From SVTX01 sp045538195 (lineage in GTDB: Bacteria; Bacillota; Clostridia; Oscillospirales; CAG-272): 61,147 nucleotides of DNA. Position 1 is the stretch's first letter. Every line of letters begins with the position of its first letter. Shown piece by piece: positions 42,828-52,018 of the stretch. The DNA is taken from contig JAZSRA010000029.1 of the NCBI GenBank assembly GCA_045538195.1, positions 1 through 61,147 on the forward strand, read 5' to 3'. Position numbers and translations under genes: made by a program. The notes beneath the pieces are model-generated. The model had not been told where the DNA came from. It saw only the letters and a program-made list of their open reading frames with translations, and ran no database searches.

Positions 42828-44021
42828 ATGAAAATAACATTTTTTTCAAATTTTTTAAATCATCATCAGCTACCTTTGTGCCAAGAATTTTGCAAAAAAG
42901 AGGGCGTTGAGTTCATATTCGTTGCAACCGAGCCGATACCACAGGATCGCTTGGATATGGGCTACGAGAATATGAACGAGATGTATGATTTCGTGCTTCG
43001 GGCATACGAAAATCAATCCTCTTTGCAACGCGCAGAGATTCTGGCAAAAGAGTGCGAAATAATGATTTTCGGTGCGGCGCCACTGTCTTATTTGGAAATC
43101 AGAATGTTGGCCGATAAGCCCGCGTTTTACTTTACCGAGCGCATCTTACGAAAAGGGTATTGGAGAAGATTTATTCCAACCACACGAAAAAAAATTAACG
43201 CGGGCTACGTTAGGTATAAGTACAAGCCGTTATATATTTTGGGGGCGAGCGCATACGCGTCTTATGACTTGAAGCTTTGCGGATTTGATCCCGACAAATG
43301 CTTCAAATGGGGTTATTTTCCCGAAGTCAGAGCTTGTGGCATAGAGCAGCTGTTACAAAAAAAGCGAGAAAATTCTCGCGTGGAAATTTTGTATGCGGGT
43401 CGACTTTTGAATTTGAAAAGAGTTTTGGATACGGTAAAAGCTTTGAAGCTGTTAGTAAAAAACGGTGTTACCAATTTCTGTTTTACAATTATTGGAGACG
43501 GCGAGCAAAAGACGCAAATAGAGAAATACGTAAAAAAACATCGAATGGAACAGTATATCCGATTATTGCCTTTTGTTCCGGCAAAGGAAGTGCGTCAATA
43601 TATGGACAGTGCAGACATATACGTTTTCAGTAGCAATTTTTACGAAGGCTGGGGAGCTGTGGTTAACGAAGCAATGGATAGCGCTTGCGCTATGGTCGTC
43701 AGCCACGCGGTCGGCTCAGCGCCATACCTAATAGAAAACGGCAAAAACGGCCTTATATATCCGTGTGGTGATGTCAAACGCCTTGCGGCTGTGTTGAATT
43801 CTCTGATAAGCGATGTGGTTTACAGAGAATCCTTGGCAACAGAGGCATACAAGACGATCACACAGAAGTGGACTGCGCAGGTTGCGGCAGATAGATTGTT
43901 GCAGCTGTATTCCTCGATAAAATCGGGAGATACTTGTTACGTACCCTTTTCCGAAGGAATTTGCAGTCGTGCAGAACCGCTAAAAAATAATTGGATTGGC
44001 AGAACTAATGGAAACAAATAA
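42828..44021 (+). CDS. Glycosyltransferase family 4
   Basis: 397 residues. The N-terminal domain begins MKITFFSNFLNHHQLPLCQEF, and the donor domain has ILYAGRLLNLKRVLD near 188, IIGDGEQ near 222 and SSNFYEGWGAVVNEAMDSAC near 268 (EX7E). This group is common in capsule loci and often lies beside modification genes. It directly precedes the phosphonate genes, so it might act on the sugar that carries the phosphonate; this is inference. Confidence 0.87.
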   Translation: MKITFFSNFLNHHQLPLCQEFCKKEGVEFIFVATEPIPQDRLDMGYENMNEMYDFVLRAYENQSSLQRAEILAKECEIMIFGAAPLSYLEIRMLADKPAFYFTERILRKGYWRRFIPTTRKKINAGYVRYKYKPLYILGASAYASYDLKLCGFDPDKCFKWGYFPEVRACGIEQLLQKKRENSRVEILYAGRLLNLKRVLDTVKALKLLVKNGVTNFCFTIIGDGEQKTQIEKYVKKHRMEQYIRLLPFVPAKEVRQYMDSADIYVFSSNFYEGWGAVVNEAMDSACAMVVSHAVGSAPYLIENGKNGLIYPCGDVKRLAAVLNSLISDVVYRESLATEAYKTITQKWTAQVAADRLLQLYSSIKSGDTCYVPFSEGICSRAEPLKNNWIGRTNGNK

Positions 44022-44045
44022 GGCGTTTTCAAGGAGAATGTAAAA

Positions 44046-46055
44046 ATGAAAGCATTAATTTTAAACTCCGGCCTCGGTCACAGAATGGGCGTGCTTACAA
44101 GCGAGCATCCCAAGTGTATGACCGAGATCTCAGCAAAGGATACGATACTTTCCCGTCAGCTGAAGCTGATCGCTGACGCGGGGATAAGTGAAGTAGTTAT
44201 GACCACGGGATATTTCGACGAGGTTTTGGTCAATTACTGCAACTCGTTGGGTCTCCCACTGCATTACACTTTTGTAAATAACCCTATATACGACAAGACA
44301 AATTATATTTATTCGATATATTGTGCCAAGGATCATCTTCGCGACGAGGATATCGTGCTGATGCACGGAGATCTTGTTTTCGAATCCGAGGTCTTTGACA
44401 AGGTGATCGCAAGTGATGTAAGCTGCATGACCGTCAGCTCCACTCTCCCTTTGCCAGAAAAGGATTTCAAGGCAGTGGTCGGAGAGGGAAGAGTCAAGGC
44501 GGTCGGCATCGAGTTCTTTACCGATGCTATGGCGGCTCAGCCTCTTTACAAGCTCTGCAAAAACGATTGGAATATCTGGCTCGACGAGATAATCGCGTTC
44601 TGTGAGAGCGACGACAGAAAGTGCTACGCCGAGAACGCGTTCAACAAGGTGTCGGACAAGTGTCTCATTTATCCTCTTGACGTGGAGAACGCTCTTTGCT
44701 GCGAGATAGACACCCCCGAGGACCTTGCAATAGTTTCAAAGCAGATCGCCGAGCTTGAGAGCAGAACCGTTTATATGTGCTTTTCCACGGATATGATCCA
44801 CGGCGGTCATATCGCTATCATCAAAAAGGCACAGAAGTTGGGTAAGCTTATTATCGGCGTACTGTCCGACGAGGCGGTAGCATCCTATAAGCGTTTTCCG
44901 CTTATGCCATACGCCGAAAGGAAATCTCTCGTTGAGAATATTAACGGCGTTTCTGCGGTGGTGGAGCAGAAGGAGCTGAGCTACGCAGAAAACATCAGAG
45001 CCTTGAAGCCGACCTACGTAGTACACGGAGACGACTGGCGCGAGGGATTTCAGAAGCCCATACGCGACGAGGTCGTTGAACTTCTTACCAAGTACGGCGG
45101 CAAGCTTGTTGAGTACCCATACGCCAAGACCGAAACCTATCTTGAAATGGAAAGACTTTCCCGCGCGAAGCTTTCTATGCCCGACGTCCGTCGCGGCAGA
45201 CTTAAAAAGCTGATCGCTATGAAGGGTCTGGTCACGGCTATGGAAGCGCACAGCGGCATCACTGGTCTTATCGTTGAGCAGACCAAGGTGTTGCAGGACG
45301 GCAAGACATATCAGTTCGATGCTATGTGGGTCTCCTCGCTTTGCGACAGTACAGCGAAGGGCAAGCCCGACATTGAGCTTGTGGATATGACATCACGCTT
45401 CCGCACCATCGACGATATTATGGAGGTCACCACCAAGCCGATAATTTTTGATGGCGACACGGGCGGACTTACCGAGCATTTTGTTTATACCGTCAAGAGC
45501 CTTGAAAGAATGGGCGTTTCCATGGTCATAATCGAGGACAAGACCGGACTTAAAAAGAACTCGCTTTTCGGCACAGAGGTTCAGCAGACCCAAGACAGTA
45601 TTGAGAACTTCTGCGAGAAGATAAAGGCGGGCAAAAAGGCGCAGAAGACGAAGGAATTTATGATCTGCGCGCGTATTGAGTCGCTTATTCTCGAAAGAGG
45701 AATGGAGGACGCGCTTGAGAGAGCGTTTGCGTTCTCCGAGGCGGGTGCTGACGCTATAATGATACACAGCAGAAAGAAGGATCCTGCGGAGATCTTTGAA
45801 TTTGTGGAGAAATTCCGAGATAGGAACAAGGCGACACCTATTGTTGTAGTTCCGACGTCATTTAACGCGGTTACCGAGCAAGAATTTAAAGAGAGAGGCG
45901 TTAACGTGGTCATTTACGCTAATCAGTTGACTAGAAGCGGTTTCCCAGCGATGCAAAAGACCGCCGAGACGATACTGACTAATCACCGAGCAAAAGAAGC
46001 CGACGATATGTGTATGTCGATCAAGGAGATCATCACACTCATTCCAGAGGAATAA
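44046..46055 (+). CDS. Three-domain protein: nucleotidyltransferase, cytidylyltransferase-like domain, phosphoenolpyruvate mutase
   Basis: 669 residues. Domain 1 (about 1-235) is a MobA/PntC-like nucleotidyltransferase (MKALILNSGLGHRMG; SEHPKCM; LMHGDL). Domain 2 (about 239-365) is a TagD-like cytidylyltransferase with the HxGH-type site MIHGGH. Domain 3 (about 385-669) is PEP mutase: metal-binding DGDTGG near 470 and the diagnostic EDKTGLKKNS near 496. PEP mutase makes phosphonopyruvate, the entry step to C-P compounds. The two transferase domains probably activate the final phosphonate as a CMP derivative. AAGGAG precedes the ATG. Confidence 0.93.
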   Translation: MKALILNSGLGHRMGVLTSEHPKCMTEISAKDTILSRQLKLIADAGISEVVMTTGYFDEVLVNYCNSLGLPLHYTFVNNPIYDKTNYIYSIYCAKDHLRDEDIVLMHGDLVFESEVFDKVIASDVSCMTVSSTLPLPEKDFKAVVGEGRVKAVGIEFFTDAMAAQPLYKLCKNDWNIWLDEIIAFCESDDRKCYAENAFNKVSDKCLIYPLDVENALCCEIDTPEDLAIVSKQIAELESRTVYMCFSTDMIHGGHIAIIKKAQKLGKLIIGVLSDEAVASYKRFPLMPYAERKSLVENINGVSAVVEQKELSYAENIRALKPTYVVHGDDWREGFQKPIRDEVVELLTKYGGKLVEYPYAKTETYLEMERLSRAKLSMPDVRRGRLKKLIAMKGLVTAMEAHSGITGLIVEQTKVLQDGKTYQFDAMWVSSLCDSTAKGKPDIELVDMTSRFRTIDDIMEVTTKPIIFDGDTGGLTEHFVYTVKSLERMGVSMVIIEDKTGLKKNSLFGTEVQQTQDSIENFCEKIKAGKKAQKTKEFMICARIESLILERGMEDALERAFAFSEAGADAIMIHSRKKDPAEIFEFVEKFRDRNKATPIVVVPTSFNAVTEQEFKERGVNVVIYANQLTRSGFPAMQKTAETILTNHRAKEADDMCMSIKEIITLIPEE

Positions 46056-46122
46056 GTGTGTTCTGAAGTTTTATTTGTGGCTAAAAAACAGCAATTTTTA
46101 TTGATTTAAAACGGAGAAGACA

Positions 46123-47232
46123 GTGAAACAGAAAATAATTGAGGGTAAAGCCCCATATGAAAAAATTGGCGAAGAATTACGCTCTCTTGGCGTGAAAAAA
46201 TACCTTTTGGTCTACACTAACTCGGCAAAAAGACTTCCTGTGTGGGAGTATTTAGCGGGTCTCGGCATCCCGTCGACGCTCTTTTCGGGATTTACTCCCA
46301 ACCCCAAATACGAGGAGATCGTGACGGGAGTTGACCTCTTTAATGCCGAGGGCTGTGACGCAGTTGTGGCAATCGGCGGTGGCAGTGCCATCGACGTAGC
46401 AAAATGTATCAAGCTCTATTGCAAAATGGCGGAAGACAAGCTCTATCTGGAGCAGGAGTATACCGATACGGGAATACCGCTTATCGCTATACCCACCACG
46501 GCAGGTACGGGAAGCGAATCTACGCCCTTCTCAGTAATTTACTATAAAGGGGAAAAGCAGTCTGTGCATCACTCATCGATTCTGCCCGATGTGGCTATAC
46601 TTGATCCCGACGTGCTGACAGGTCTGCCCGTTTATCAGAAAAAATGCACGGTTCTTGACGCGCTTTGTCAGGCGATAGAATCCTGGTGGAGCGTAAGATC
46701 CACAGAGGAAAGCCGAGCTTACGCCAAAGAGGCGGTAGATAAGATAAGAGATAATATCTACGAATACGTAGAGCAGAACACCGAGAGGGCGAGAGGAGAG
46801 ATAATGTCCGCGTCCAATCTTGCGGGCAGGGCGATCTGTATCACTGCTACCACCGCACCTCACGCTATGAGCTATAAGCTGACTACTATTTACGGTCTCC
46901 CTCACGGTCATTCTGTGGCTATCAGTCTGCCAAGGGTCTGGAGATATATGCTTGATCATCCCGAAAGATGTACTGACAAGCGTGGAGTAGACTATCTTTT
47001 CAGAGTATTTGAAGAAATCGCAAACTCGCTTGGATACGAAGATGCCGTGTCTGCCGTCAACGGCTTTGAAGATATGCTTAAAAAGCTTGATATCAGCTAT
47101 CCTGCCGAAATCGACAAGGATACGAAAGCTGGATATTTTGCCGATTCGGTAAACCTGGAGAGACTTGGTAACAATCCCGTCTCTCTTGACAATGAGGCGT
47201 TATTTAACCTTTACAAAGGAATGTTTATATAA
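46123..47232 (+). CDS. Iron-containing alcohol dehydrogenase, probable phosphonoacetaldehyde reductase
   Basis: 369 residues from a GTG start with GGAGAAG upstream. Type III alcohol dehydrogenase: NAD-binding AIGGGSAIDVAK near 85 and TTAGTGSE near 126. Metal ligands are probably the Asp in LDALCQAIE and the His residues in HAMSY and LPHGHS. Placed between PEP mutase and phosphonopyruvate decarboxylase, and with no aminotransferase in the operon, it most likely reduces phosphonoacetaldehyde to 2-hydroxyethylphosphonate. It overlaps the next start by one base. Confidence 0.85.
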   Translation: MKQKIIEGKAPYEKIGEELRSLGVKKYLLVYTNSAKRLPVWEYLAGLGIPSTLFSGFTPNPKYEEIVTGVDLFNAEGCDAVVAIGGGSAIDVAKCIKLYCKMAEDKLYLEQEYTDTGIPLIAIPTTAGTGSESTPFSVIYYKGEKQSVHHSSILPDVAILDPDVLTGLPVYQKKCTVLDALCQAIESWWSVRSTEESRAYAKEAVDKIRDNIYEYVEQNTERARGEIMSASNLAGRAICITATTAPHAMSYKLTTIYGLPHGHSVAISLPRVWRYMLDHPERCTDKRGVDYLFRVFEEIANSLGYEDAVSAVNGFEDMLKKLDISYPAEIDKDTKAGYFADSVNLERLGNNPVSLDNEALFNLYKGMFI

Positions 47233-48341
47233 TGAAGTTGGATTTTTTAAAGGAATTTGAATTTTTTACGGGAGTACCCGATTCGCAGCTGAAGCCGCTT
47301 TGCAATTATCTTATGGCGACATACGGTATATCAAGTAAGCATGTGATAGCCGCCAACGAGGGCAACGCGGTGGGACTTGCGGCAGGGTATCATCTTGCCA
47401 CGGGCAAGGTTCCCGTAGTCTATATGCAAAACAGCGGACTTGGTAACATCATTAACCCCGTGGCGTCGCTTATGAACGACAAGGTTTATGGCATACCCTG
47501 CGTTTTTATCGTTGGCTGGAGGGGTGAGCCGGGAATTAAGGACGAGCCTCAACACATCTATCAGGGCGAGGTAACAGTAAAGCTACTTGAGGACATGGAT
47601 ATTGCCACCTTCATTATCGGCAAGGAGACCACTGCCGAGGAGCTTGACGCAAAAATGACCGAGTTTAAAGCCTTGCTGGCAAAGGGAAAGCAGGTGGCGT
47701 TCGTGGTTCGCAAGGGTGCGCTTGAATTTGACGGAAAGGTCAAATATGAGAATGATAATAAGATGATGCGCGAGGAGATAATCGAACATATCGCCACGGT
47801 CAGCGGCGAGGATATTGTGGTCTCCACTACGGGAAAGGCGTCAAGAGAGCTTTTCGAGATAAGAGAGAGACGCGGACAGACCCACGGCTCGGATTTTCTT
47901 ACCGTTGGCTCTATGGGTCATTCCTCGTCCATCGCACTTGCAATTGCAAAGGAAAAGCCTGACAGAAAAATATGGATAATAGATGGCGACGGAGCAGTAC
48001 TCATGCACATGGGAGCTATGGCTCTGCTTGGTGCGAACGCCCCCCGAAACGTAGTCCACGTGGTCATAAACAACGGCGCGCACGAGACTGTGGGCGGTAT
48101 GCCTACCGTTGCCGAGAAGATAGATCTGTGTAAGATCGCAGAAGGATGCGGATACCCCTCGGCAGTGTCGGTCGATAACTTTGAAGCTCTTGACAATATG
48201 CTCAACGAGGCGAAAAACGCTGAAAAACTTACCTTCATCGAGGTCAAATGCTCGATCGGAGCGCGTGACGATCTCGGCAGACCCACCACAACTGCAAAAG
48301 AGAATAAAGAAAACTTTATGAAATATCTGGAGGACAATTAA
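47232..48341 (+). CDS. Phosphonopyruvate decarboxylase
   Basis: 369 residues, a normal length for the family. It drives the unfavourable PEP mutase step forward by decarboxylating phosphonopyruvate to phosphonoacetaldehyde with thiamine diphosphate. The N-terminal half has FTGVPDSQLKP and the activating Glu in ANEGNAVGLAAGYHLATGK. The C-terminal half has the diphosphate site DGDGAVLMHMGA with NNGAHETVGG. The TGVPDS and NNGAHE motifs separate it from related decarboxylases. Confidence 0.93.
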   Translation: MKLDFLKEFEFFTGVPDSQLKPLCNYLMATYGISSKHVIAANEGNAVGLAAGYHLATGKVPVVYMQNSGLGNIINPVASLMNDKVYGIPCVFIVGWRGEPGIKDEPQHIYQGEVTVKLLEDMDIATFIIGKETTAEELDAKMTEFKALLAKGKQVAFVVRKGALEFDGKVKYENDNKMMREEIIEHIATVSGEDIVVSTTGKASRELFEIRERRGQTHGSDFLTVGSMGHSSSIALAIAKEKPDRKIWIIDGDGAVLMHMGAMALLGANAPRNVVHVVINNGAHETVGGMPTVAEKIDLCKIAEGCGYPSAVSVDNFEALDNMLNEAKNAEKLTFIEVKCSIGARDDLGRPTTTAKENKENFMKYLEDN

Positions 48342-48342
48342 A

Positions 48343-49386
48343 ATGGGGCTTTTCACTGGAAAAAAGTTGCTTATAACCGGTGGCACGGGATCTTTCGGCA
48401 ATGCCGTATTAAACCGCTTTCTTGAAACCGACATCGGCGAGATCAGAATTTTCTCTCGCGACGAAAAAAAGCAGGATGATATGCGTCACTATTTTCAGGT
48501 GACAAAGCCGTCCGTTGCTGAAAAGATCAAATTCTATATAGGCGACGTAAGAGACATAGCAAGCGTTAGCAACGCTATGCACGGAGTAGACTACATATTC
48601 CACGCGGCGGCACTGAAGCAGGTACCCTCCTGCGAGTTTTTCCCCATTGAAGCGGTAAAGACCAACGTCCTTGGTACCGAAAACGTATTGACCGCCGCAA
48701 TCGACGCGGGTGTTAAAAATATAGTCTGCCTTTCTACCGATAAGGCGGCTTATCCCGTCAACGCTATGGGAACGAGTAAGGCTATGATGGAGAAGGTCAT
48801 CGTGGCGAAGTCGAGAACTGTCAGCCCCGAAAAGACCAAGATCTGCTGCACGAGATACGGCAACGTAATGTGTAGCCGCGGTTCGGTCATTCCGCTTTGG
48901 ATAGACCAGATCAGGTCGGGCAATCCCATCACCATCACCGATCCTACAATGACTAGATTTATTATGTCTCTTGACGAGGCGGTAGACCTTGTACTCTTTG
49001 CCTTTGAGCATGGCGAGAGCGGCGACATCCTTGTTCAGAAAGCGCCTGCTTGCACTATCAAGACCCAAGCTGAAGCGGTCTGCGAGCTTTTTGGCGGCGA
49101 TAAGGAAAATATCAAGGTGATAGGTATCCGTCACGGCGAGAAGATGTACGAGACGCTGCTTACCAACGAGGAGTGCGCTAACGCTATCGATCTCGGCAAC
49201 TTTTACCGTGTGCCTTGCGACAAGAGAGGTCTCAACTACGACAAGTATTTCAGTAAGGGCGATACCGAGAGAAATACGCTCACCGAGTTCAATTCTCATA
49301 ATACGGTTTTGCTCGACGTTGATGGTGTTAAGGAAAAGTTGCTTTCTCTGCAATATATCCGCGACGAGCTTGAAACGGTGAAGTGA
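48343..49386 (+). CDS. UDP-GlcNAc 4,6-dehydratase/5-epimerase (CapE/FnlA/WbjB-like)
   Basis: 347 residues, extended SDR. GGTGSFGN is near 12, FHAAALKQVPSCEFFP near 87, and NAMGTSKAMMEK near 143 has the Met-x3-Lys that replaces Tyr-x3-Lys in this inverting dehydratase group. First enzyme of UDP-N-acetyl-L-fucosamine synthesis; the next two genes are the second and third. One base from both neighbours. Confidence 0.93.
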   Translation: MGLFTGKKLLITGGTGSFGNAVLNRFLETDIGEIRIFSRDEKKQDDMRHYFQVTKPSVAEKIKFYIGDVRDIASVSNAMHGVDYIFHAAALKQVPSCEFFPIEAVKTNVLGTENVLTAAIDAGVKNIVCLSTDKAAYPVNAMGTSKAMMEKVIVAKSRTVSPEKTKICCTRYGNVMCSRGSVIPLWIDQIRSGNPITITDPTMTRFIMSLDEAVDLVLFAFEHGESGDILVQKAPACTIKTQAEAVCELFGGDKENIKVIGIRHGEKMYETLLTNEECANAIDLGNFYRVPCDKRGLNYDKYFSKGDTERNTLTEFNSHNTVLLDVDGVKEKLLSLQYIRDELETVK

Positions 49387-49387
49387 T

Positions 49388-50587
49388 ATGAAGATACTTA
49401 TAACCGGTGCCGCGGGGTTTGTAGGCAAAAACCTGACAGAGGCACTGAAAAATATAAGAGACGGCAAGGATAGACGTTTTCCTGATCTTACCATCGACAA
49501 GCTTTATCTTTACGATATTGATACAGACGAGAGAGTCCTTGACGAGGCGTGCAGGGAAGCAGACTTCGTTTTTAATCTTGCAGGTGTCAACCGTCCCCAA
49601 AATTCAGAAGAATTTATGCAAGGCAACTTCAGCTTTGCCTCAAAGCTTCTTGATACGCTGAAAAAGCATAATAACAAATGTCCTGTGATGATCTCGTCCT
49701 CAATTCAGGCGACCTGCATTGGTCGCTACGACAGTGATTACGGCAGGAGTAAGAGAGCAGGTGAGGAGCTTGTCTTTGCTTACGGCGAGGAGACAGGTGC
49801 GAAAGTACTCGTTTACCGCTTTCCGAATTTGTTTGGCAAGTGGTGCAGACCTAACTATAACAGTGCCGTCGCTACTTTTTGCAACAATATTGCAAACGAT
49901 CTGCCTATAACCGTCAACGATCCTGCGGTTCAGCTTAAATTGCTATATATTGACGACCTCGTTGACGAAATGATCGCCGCGCTTTGCGGCAGAGAACACC
50001 GTTGCACTTTTGACGGCATAAATACGGTTCTTTGTGAGAACGGACGCTTTTGCGCCGCTCCCGTGACCCATAAGGTCACTCTTGGCGAGATAGTTTCGCT
50101 GCTTGAATCCTTCCGCGACCAGCCGAGGACGCTCATAATGCCCGAAATCCCCGAAGGTAGCTTTCCTAAGAAGCTTTACAGTACGTATTTGTCCTATCTT
50201 CCAGCCGAAAAGGTCTCTTTTCCCTTGAAGATGAACGTTGACGCAAGAGGTAGCTTCACCGAGCTTTTGAAAACCGAAAAATGCGGTCAGTTTTCGGTGA
50301 ATATCTCAAAGCCGGGCATTACAAAGGGACAGCATTGGCACAATACCAAGTGGGAGTTTTTCATCGTGGTAAGCGGAAAAGGACTTATTCAGCAAAGAAA
50401 AATCGGCTCTGACGAAGTGCTGAATTTTGAGGTGAGCGGCGATAAAATTGAAGCGATACACATGCTCCCCGGTTACACACACAACATAATCAATCTGTCG
50501 GAGACCGACGATCTCGTAACGCTGATGTGGGCGAACGAGCAGTTTGACCAGAGCAGACCCGATACATTTTTTGAGGTGGTAGAATAA
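49388..50587 (+). CDS. Bifunctional SDR reductase with cupin domain (CapF/FnlB/WbjC-like)
   Basis: 399 residues. An SDR domain (ITGAAGFVGKN near 4; catalytic YGRSK near 118) is followed by a cupin domain (about 281-399) with GQHWHNTKWEFF, whose His residues would bind zinc. CapF epimerises at C3 and reduces at C4 to give UDP-N-acetyl-6-deoxy-L-talosamine. Order and domain layout match the three-gene L-FucNAc pathway. Confidence 0.93.
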   Translation: MKILITGAAGFVGKNLTEALKNIRDGKDRRFPDLTIDKLYLYDIDTDERVLDEACREADFVFNLAGVNRPQNSEEFMQGNFSFASKLLDTLKKHNNKCPVMISSSIQATCIGRYDSDYGRSKRAGEELVFAYGEETGAKVLVYRFPNLFGKWCRPNYNSAVATFCNNIANDLPITVNDPAVQLKLLYIDDLVDEMIAALCGREHRCTFDGINTVLCENGRFCAAPVTHKVTLGEIVSLLESFRDQPRTLIMPEIPEGSFPKKLYSTYLSYLPAEKVSFPLKMNVDARGSFTELLKTEKCGQFSVNISKPGITKGQHWHNTKWEFFIVVSGKGLIQQRKIGSDEVLNFEVSGDKIEAIHMLPGYTHNIINLSETDDLVTLMWANEQFDQSRPDTFFEVVE

Positions 50588-51777
50588 TGGAAATGAACAT
50601 AAAACTCGATTACAGCGATGTAAGCTTTAAGAAAAATGGCAAACTTAAACTTCTCATCATCGTCGGCACACGCCCCGAGATCATCCGCCTCGCGGAGGTA
50701 ATAAATAAGTGCCGTAAGTATTTCGACTGTATTCTTGCTCACACAGGTCAGAACTACGACTATAACCTGGGCGGCGTTTTCTTCAAGGATCTGAAGCTCG
50801 ACGCTCCCGAAGTCTATATGGATGCCGTTGGCGACGACCTTGGCGCGACGGTCGGAAACATTATCAACTGCTCTTATAAGCTGATGAACGCGATTAAGCC
50901 CGACGCACTTCTAATTCTTGGCGACACCAACTCTTGTCTTTCGGCGATCGCGGCAAAGCGACTTCACATCCCGATCTTCCACATGGAGGCAGGCAACCGT
51001 TGTAAGGACGAGTGCCTTCCCGAGGAGACCAACCGCCGCATAGTCGACATCATTTCGGACGTCAATCTGGCGTACTCCGAGCAGGCGAGAACCTATCTGC
51101 ACGATTGCGGTCTGCCCAAGGAGAGAACCTACGTCACAGGCTCGCCCATGGCAGAGGTGCTTCACGCAAATATTGACGAGATAAGAGCCAGCGATATTCA
51201 CGCGCGTCTCGGTCTTGAAAAGAAAAAATATATTCTTCTTTCTGCTCACAGAGAAGAGAATATCGACACCGAAAAGAACTTTTTGTCGCTCTTTACGGCT
51301 ATAAATAAGATGGCAGAGAAGTACGATATGCCCGTGCTTTATTCCTGTCACCCCAGAAGCCGTAAGAGACTTGAGGCAAGCGGATTTGATCTTGACAAGA
51401 GAGTTATCTGTCACGAGCCTCTCGGATTCCACGATTACAACTGTCTGCAGATGAACGCCTTTGCGGTTGTTTCAGACAGCGGAACGCTTCCCGAGGAAAG
51501 CTCGTTCTTTACGAGCGTGGGCAATTCTTTCCCTGCGGTCTGCATAAGAACCTCAACAGAGCGTCCCGAGGCGCTTGACAAGGCTTGCTTTATCCTTGCG
51601 GGAATCGACGAAACCTCTCTCCTGCAGGCGGTAGACACCGCGGTTTCTATGACACTTGCGGGGGACGACGGCATCCCCGTGCCTACTTATACCGATGAAA
51701 ACGTTTCCACCAAGGTGGTTAAGATAATTCAGTCCTACACGGGTGTTGTAAATAAAATGGTCTGGAGAAAATTCTGA
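50587..51777 (+). CDS. UDP-N-acetylglucosamine 2-epimerase family (CapG/FnlC/WbjD-like)
   Basis: 396 residues. Family marks are TRPEIIRLAEVI near 28, HTGQNYDYNL near 58, FHMEAGNRCKDECLPEETNR in pieces near 140, and SDSGTLPEES near 300. As the third gene after CapE- and CapF-like genes it should convert UDP-6-deoxy-L-TalNAc to UDP-L-FucNAc. Last gene of the operon; a strong terminator follows at 51803-51848. Confidence 0.93.
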   Translation: MEMNIKLDYSDVSFKKNGKLKLLIIVGTRPEIIRLAEVINKCRKYFDCILAHTGQNYDYNLGGVFFKDLKLDAPEVYMDAVGDDLGATVGNIINCSYKLMNAIKPDALLILGDTNSCLSAIAAKRLHIPIFHMEAGNRCKDECLPEETNRRIVDIISDVNLAYSEQARTYLHDCGLPKERTYVTGSPMAEVLHANIDEIRASDIHARLGLEKKKYILLSAHREENIDTEKNFLSLFTAINKMAEKYDMPVLYSCHPRSRKRLEASGFDLDKRVICHEPLGFHDYNCLQMNAFAVVSDSGTLPEESSFFTSVGNSFPAVCIRTSTERPEALDKACFILAGIDETSLLQAVDTAVSMTLAGDDGIPVPTYTDENVSTKVVKIIQSYTGVVNKMVWRKF

Positions 51778-51802
51778 TAATTTGTGTCTTTACTTGATTT
51801 TT

Positions 51803-51848
51803 AGTGGAGATATTTGCGATTTTTTATCGCGGATATCTCCACTTTTTC
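51803..51848 (+). terminator. Intrinsic terminator of the polysaccharide operon
   Basis: AGTGGAGATAT (51803-51813) pairs with ATATCTCCACT (51833-51843), with an inner GCGAT/ATCGC helix, followed by TTTTTCTTG. Confidence 0.88.
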
Positions 51849-51953
51849 TTGTTTCATATTAATCTTTCCTAAAAAAATGTAATTGGAGCCATAAATTATA
51901 TTGTAAAATGACGAAATTGTCAACTATTGGTTATATGCTCCTACGCTTGGTTT

Positions 51954-51983
51954 CTACAAGTTTTTATGATTTTGAGATATACT
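51954..51983 (+). promoter_or_regulatory. Possible promoter of the XRE regulator gene
   Basis: TATACT (51978-51983) with a weak -35 (TCTACA, 51954-51959) at 18 bp. The -10 box is better than the -35. Confidence 0.45.
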
Positions 51984-52018
51984 AATAGTTAAGGTGAATA
52001 ACCAACAGGAGGGAAAAG

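Noticed and set aside
44046..44760. N-terminal domain of the PEP mutase fusion as a glucose-1-phosphate thymidylyltransferase
   Set aside because: The start motif is similar, but no rhamnose pathway genes are present; fusion to a phosphonate enzyme makes a phosphonate-activating role more likely.
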